Of a DNA stretch of 64,000 nt, positions 61,628 to 64,000 are shown piece after piece (positions within the stretch are counted from its first letter, which is position 1; every line of letters starts with the position of its first letter). The translations under genes and the position numbers were made by a program. The notes below the pieces were generated by a model. That model was not told the DNA's origin and made no database searches. It worked only from the letters and a program-made list of their open reading frames with translations. The stretch is from Actinophytocola sp. (GTDB taxonomy: Bacteria; Actinomycetota; Actinomycetes; Mycobacteriales; Pseudonocardiaceae), in the NCBI RefSeq assembly GCF_009379765.1, contig NZ_WHTD01000006.1, forward strand, positions 1 through 64,000, in the 5' to 3' direction.

Positions 61628-63286
61628 CGCGCGACCCAATGCGTGAGACGCTCGATGTTCCGGATGAAGGGACGAAGATCCTCGTCTAGGCCGACGTGTG
61701 CACCGACCTTGCACGCCTTGAGTGCCCCGACGGCTCGGTGATCGAGGTCGGCGCTCAGGCGGCGATACAACTCGCCTTCGTGCCCCGTTGCGTCGAACAC
61801 CGCCAGGCTCAGCACCGCGTGGGTCGTGGGGGCGGCCGACAACACCGACTCGACATCGGCAAGTGACTCGCCGCGCCGCAGATGGGCTGTTCGGTACTTG
61901 CGGTGCGCCGCCGCCTCGAGCGCGCCCCGGCAGCAGTTGGCCACCAGCTCGCCGCGGATGTCGCGCGGCATCTCACTGGTGTTCGCCAGTGCGCGGGCGT
62001 CGTCCAGATAGCGGTCTATCGGATCCATGGAGCGCACCACGTGCACGGCCGACTGGCGGCGGCGTTGGACCTCCCACATGGTGGGTGGGTCCGGAAGGCG
62101 GCGCACGGCCTCGGCGAGCCGGTCGTCGTGGCTGAAGACGATCACCTGCCGGGTCGTCGCGATGCGTGCCAGCACGTCGGCCAGCCCGGAGACCTTGCCC
62201 GGGTCCATCGCCTGCACCGGATCATCGATGACGACGAACCGGAACGGGCTCGCGTCCATCGTGGCGCGGGGGAGGAACAGCGACAGGCCCAGCGTGTGCA
62301 GCTCACCCTGGCTCATCACGCTGAACGCCGCGGTCTCCGTGCTGCCGATCACGGCTCTGAGGCTTACCCGCCGGCGCGTGCTCGCCCCCGCGAGCTTCAC
62401 ACTTTCCAGGGACACGTCACTGTGCTGGCGCATGCTCTCCCAGATGCGCTGGGCCTCGTCGCCGATCGGCGCCATGCGATCGTCCCGCAGGCTCGCTGTG
62501 GACTGCTTCAACCAGGCTTCGGCCTTCTTGAGTAGGCTGAGCAGCTCGGACTCGGCGTACAAGACGTCCGCGGCGTCGTGCCAGCCCATCAGGCGCACGG
62601 CGACCGGCTGCCAGAGCTGGTCGAGCTCCTTGAGCCTCGTCGTGGCCGAGTCGCGGGCGTGATCGAGTGCCTTCGAGAGCTCGACGTGGGCGGACACACC
62701 GGCCGAGACGAGCTCAGTCGGCGACATCGGTCGGAGATCGGTCCACGCCTGCCAAGCTTCCGCGAGGGTCGTGACGGTCGAATCACCCGTGTTCTCGCGA
62801 AGAACAGCCGGCAAGGCACCCACCAGGGACAACAACCGCTCCCGTGTGGTCGTGACGTCGGCACGCGCCTCGCGGATGTTCCGCGCCAGAGCGTGCATCT
62901 GGTCGAGATCTCGCTCCGCGCGTCGCCGCCAGGCAGTGTCGAGGTTTCCCGCACCGCACACCGGGCATGCTCGGTCGCCGGCATGTTGGTGCAGGCTCAG
63001 GGCCTCGGCCAGCAGTCGCCCAGCGCTCTCGGCCGTCTCCGCTGCCTGAGTGCTCGCACCGGCCTGCCGCTCGAGAGCGGTCCGGATCTGCTCGACCGCG
63101 GCATGGACATCCTGCCGCGCCGGGATACCGAGACCGACCAGACCGTTGAGGCGGTCGATCTCGGCCGTGTCGTCGGCGTAGAGCGCGATGTCGACCAGTT
63201 CATCAAGGTCGACCTTCCCTGCGGCGAGCAGCGATTCAGCACGTCGGGCACGGGGGTCGACGATCGTGGCGAGTTCGGCGAGGAGC
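61624..63286 (-). pseudogene. SMC/RloC-like ABC ATPase, N-terminally truncated
   Basis: The frame encodes the C-terminal 550 or so residues of an SMC-like ATPase: a coiled-coil region with a zinc-hook-like ACPVCGAG, the ABC signature VMSQGELHTLGLSLFL, Walker B FRFVVIDDPVQAMD, the switch histidine VIVFSHDDRL and a helical C-terminus. The N-terminal Walker A domain is absent: at about 63286 the DNA switches to a LuxR response regulator on the other strand. The track's start at 63585 is inside that gene. Relatives include RloC and other phage-defence ATPases. It cannot bind ATP as it stands. Confidence 0.75.
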
Positions 63287-63670
63287 GCGACCGGTGCCAG
63301 CGGCTTCCTGCTCAAGGACGCGACGCCCGACGAGCTCGTGTCCGCGGTCCGGGTGGTCGCCGCGGGTGAGGCACTGCTCGCGCCGACCGTCACCAGCCGG
63401 CTGATCGCGCACTTCGCCCGCCAGCCGAGCGTGATCGGCACGCCGCCCAGGCTCGACGGCCCCACCCCGCGCGAGCGCGAGGTGCTCGTGCTCATCGCGC
63501 GCGGCCTGTCGAACAAGGAGATCGCCGCGCGGCTCGTGGTCGCCGAGCAGACGGTGAGGACGCACATCGGCCGGATCCTCGGCAAGCTCGCGCTGTGCGA
63601 CCGGGCGCAGGCGGTGATGGTCGCCTACGAGTCGGGCCTGGTGGCGCCGGGTGCCGACCCGATGCCCTGA
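63287..63670 (+). pseudogene. LuxR-type response regulator, N-terminally truncated
   Basis: The frame starts abruptly at ATGASGFLLKDATPDELVSAVRVVAAGEALLAPTVT, the end of a receiver domain with the conserved Lys, and continues to a complete LuxR helix-turn-helix (PREREVLVLIARGLSNKEIAARLVVAEQTVRTHIGRIL). The phospho-acceptor part of the receiver domain, about 90 residues, is missing. The break point is the same as that of the ATPase gene. A start inside (GTG 63293 or later) could give a free DNA-binding domain. Confidence 0.8.
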
Positions 63671-63718
63671 ACGCGTCGCCGGGGACGTTCAATGCCCCGA
63701 GCGCGTCGTTCAGGGCAT
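63662..63718. repeat. Palindromic intergenic repeat, copy B
   Basis: ATGCCCTGAACG at the left and CGTTCAGGGCAT at the right are perfect 12-base inverted repeats around a 33-base loop. The left arm supplies the last codons and TGA of the LuxR fragment. It aligns with copy A at 44713, which also supplies the stop of its upstream gene. It may act as a terminator or be a mobile intergenic palindrome. Confidence 0.6.
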
Positions 63719-63766
63719 GCCGGGCCACGCGGGGCGGCCGGGCGACTTGATCAAGCCGGGTTGTTG

Positions 63767-64000
63767 CTAGAACAGCGAGATCACGCCGTAGGCGAGCGCG
63801 GCCAGGGTCGCGGCCGCGGGTGCGGTGAGCACCCAGCCGATCGCGATGTCGCCGGCCACCGACCAGCGCACGGCCGACCGGCGCCGGGTCGCGCCGACGC
63901 CCATCACGGCCGAGGTCACCACATGCGTCGTGGACACCGGCGCGGCGAACACGAACGCGGTCAGGTACAACACCGACGACGCCGAGATCTCCGCCGCGAA
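63767..64000 (-). CDS. pit: Inorganic phosphate transporter (PiT family), C-terminal end
   Basis: The last 77 residues are visible, with the PiT signature FVFAAPVSTTHVVTSAVMGVGATRRRSAVRW and final membrane helices (DIAIGWVLTAPAAATLAALAYGVISLF). PiT transporters take up phosphate (as metal phosphate) with protons. The gene continues to the right beyond the window, so the start is not seen. The repeat copy B lies 48 bases beyond its stop and may terminate it. Confidence 0.88.
   Translation of the reverse strand, partial: FAAEISASSVLYLTAFVFAAPVSTTHVVTSAVMGVGATRRRSAVRWSVAGDIAIGWVLTAPAAATLAALAYGVISLF

Overview
The window is high-GC actinobacterial DNA with GC-rich third codon positions, frequent GTG starts, a complete Pup-proteasome system, an Eis-like acetyltransferase, an AfsR/SARP regulator and XRE/DUF397 pairs. 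Gene order from PAC2 through hisE-hisG, RecB-like nuclease, trmI, ARC, dop, pup, prcB, prcA, pafA, pafB, pafC, tatA, tatC, helY, 5'-3' exonuclease and pepE-like peptidase follows the Rv2125-Rv2089c region of Mycobacterium tuberculosis. The proline-rich membrane-protein paralogues and intergenic repeats point to a filamentous actinomycete, most likely Pseudonocardiaceae (Actinosynnema/Saccharothrix/Lentzea type). The genus is inference.

Layout. 0-6.7 kb: MFS transporter (cut by the window edge), PAC2 protein, a metH remnant, HAD phosphatase, a PIN-toxin remnant, hisE-hisG, thioesterase, RecB-like nuclease, Rip3-like site-2 protease. 6.7-11.1 kb: tRNA m1A58 methyltransferase among five related single-pass membrane proteins. 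11.3-19.2 kb: ARC ATPase, aldo/keto reductase, dop, pup, prcB, prcA, pafA. Pup is ligated to targets by PafA, removed by Dop, and pupylated proteins are unfolded by ARC into the PrcAB core. 19.2-24.4 kb: deaminase, MMPL exporter with divergent TetR, and a GntR-fatty acid hydroxylase operon. 24.6-32 kb: pafBC, a small membrane protein, tatA-tatC, lipid kinase, helY.

32-44.7 kb: DUF4333 proteins (one split by a PIG-L deacetylase fragment), Eis-like acetyltransferase, 5'-3' exonuclease, AfsR-type regulator, DrrAB-like ABC exporter, M24 peptidase, a 119-bp tandem repeat, Lrp regulator, methyltransferase and CGNR zinc-finger protein. 44.7-50.6 kb: secreted phosphodiesterase, SGNH hydrolase and S37 peptidase, a ccdA remnant, and a SigE-family sigma factor with a membrane partner. 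50.7-57.7 kb: an IS5-type fragment, then a lysine catabolism cluster (kamA divergent from kdd-amidohydrolase-kamD-kamE-kal) without the cleavage enzyme Kce. 57.8-64 kb: frameshifted XRE regulator with intact DUF397 partner, frameshifted GNAT, SRPBCC-acyl-CoA synthetase fusion, and an SMC-like ATPase and a LuxR regulator that share one truncation point, then the end of a Pit phosphate transporter.

Themes: broken genes are numerous, especially between 48.8 and 63.7 kb. Many genes have a TAnnnT -10 box (often TAGGCT) six to eight bases before the start codon, which suggests leaderless transcripts. I saw no rRNA, tRNA, CRISPR array or prophage.
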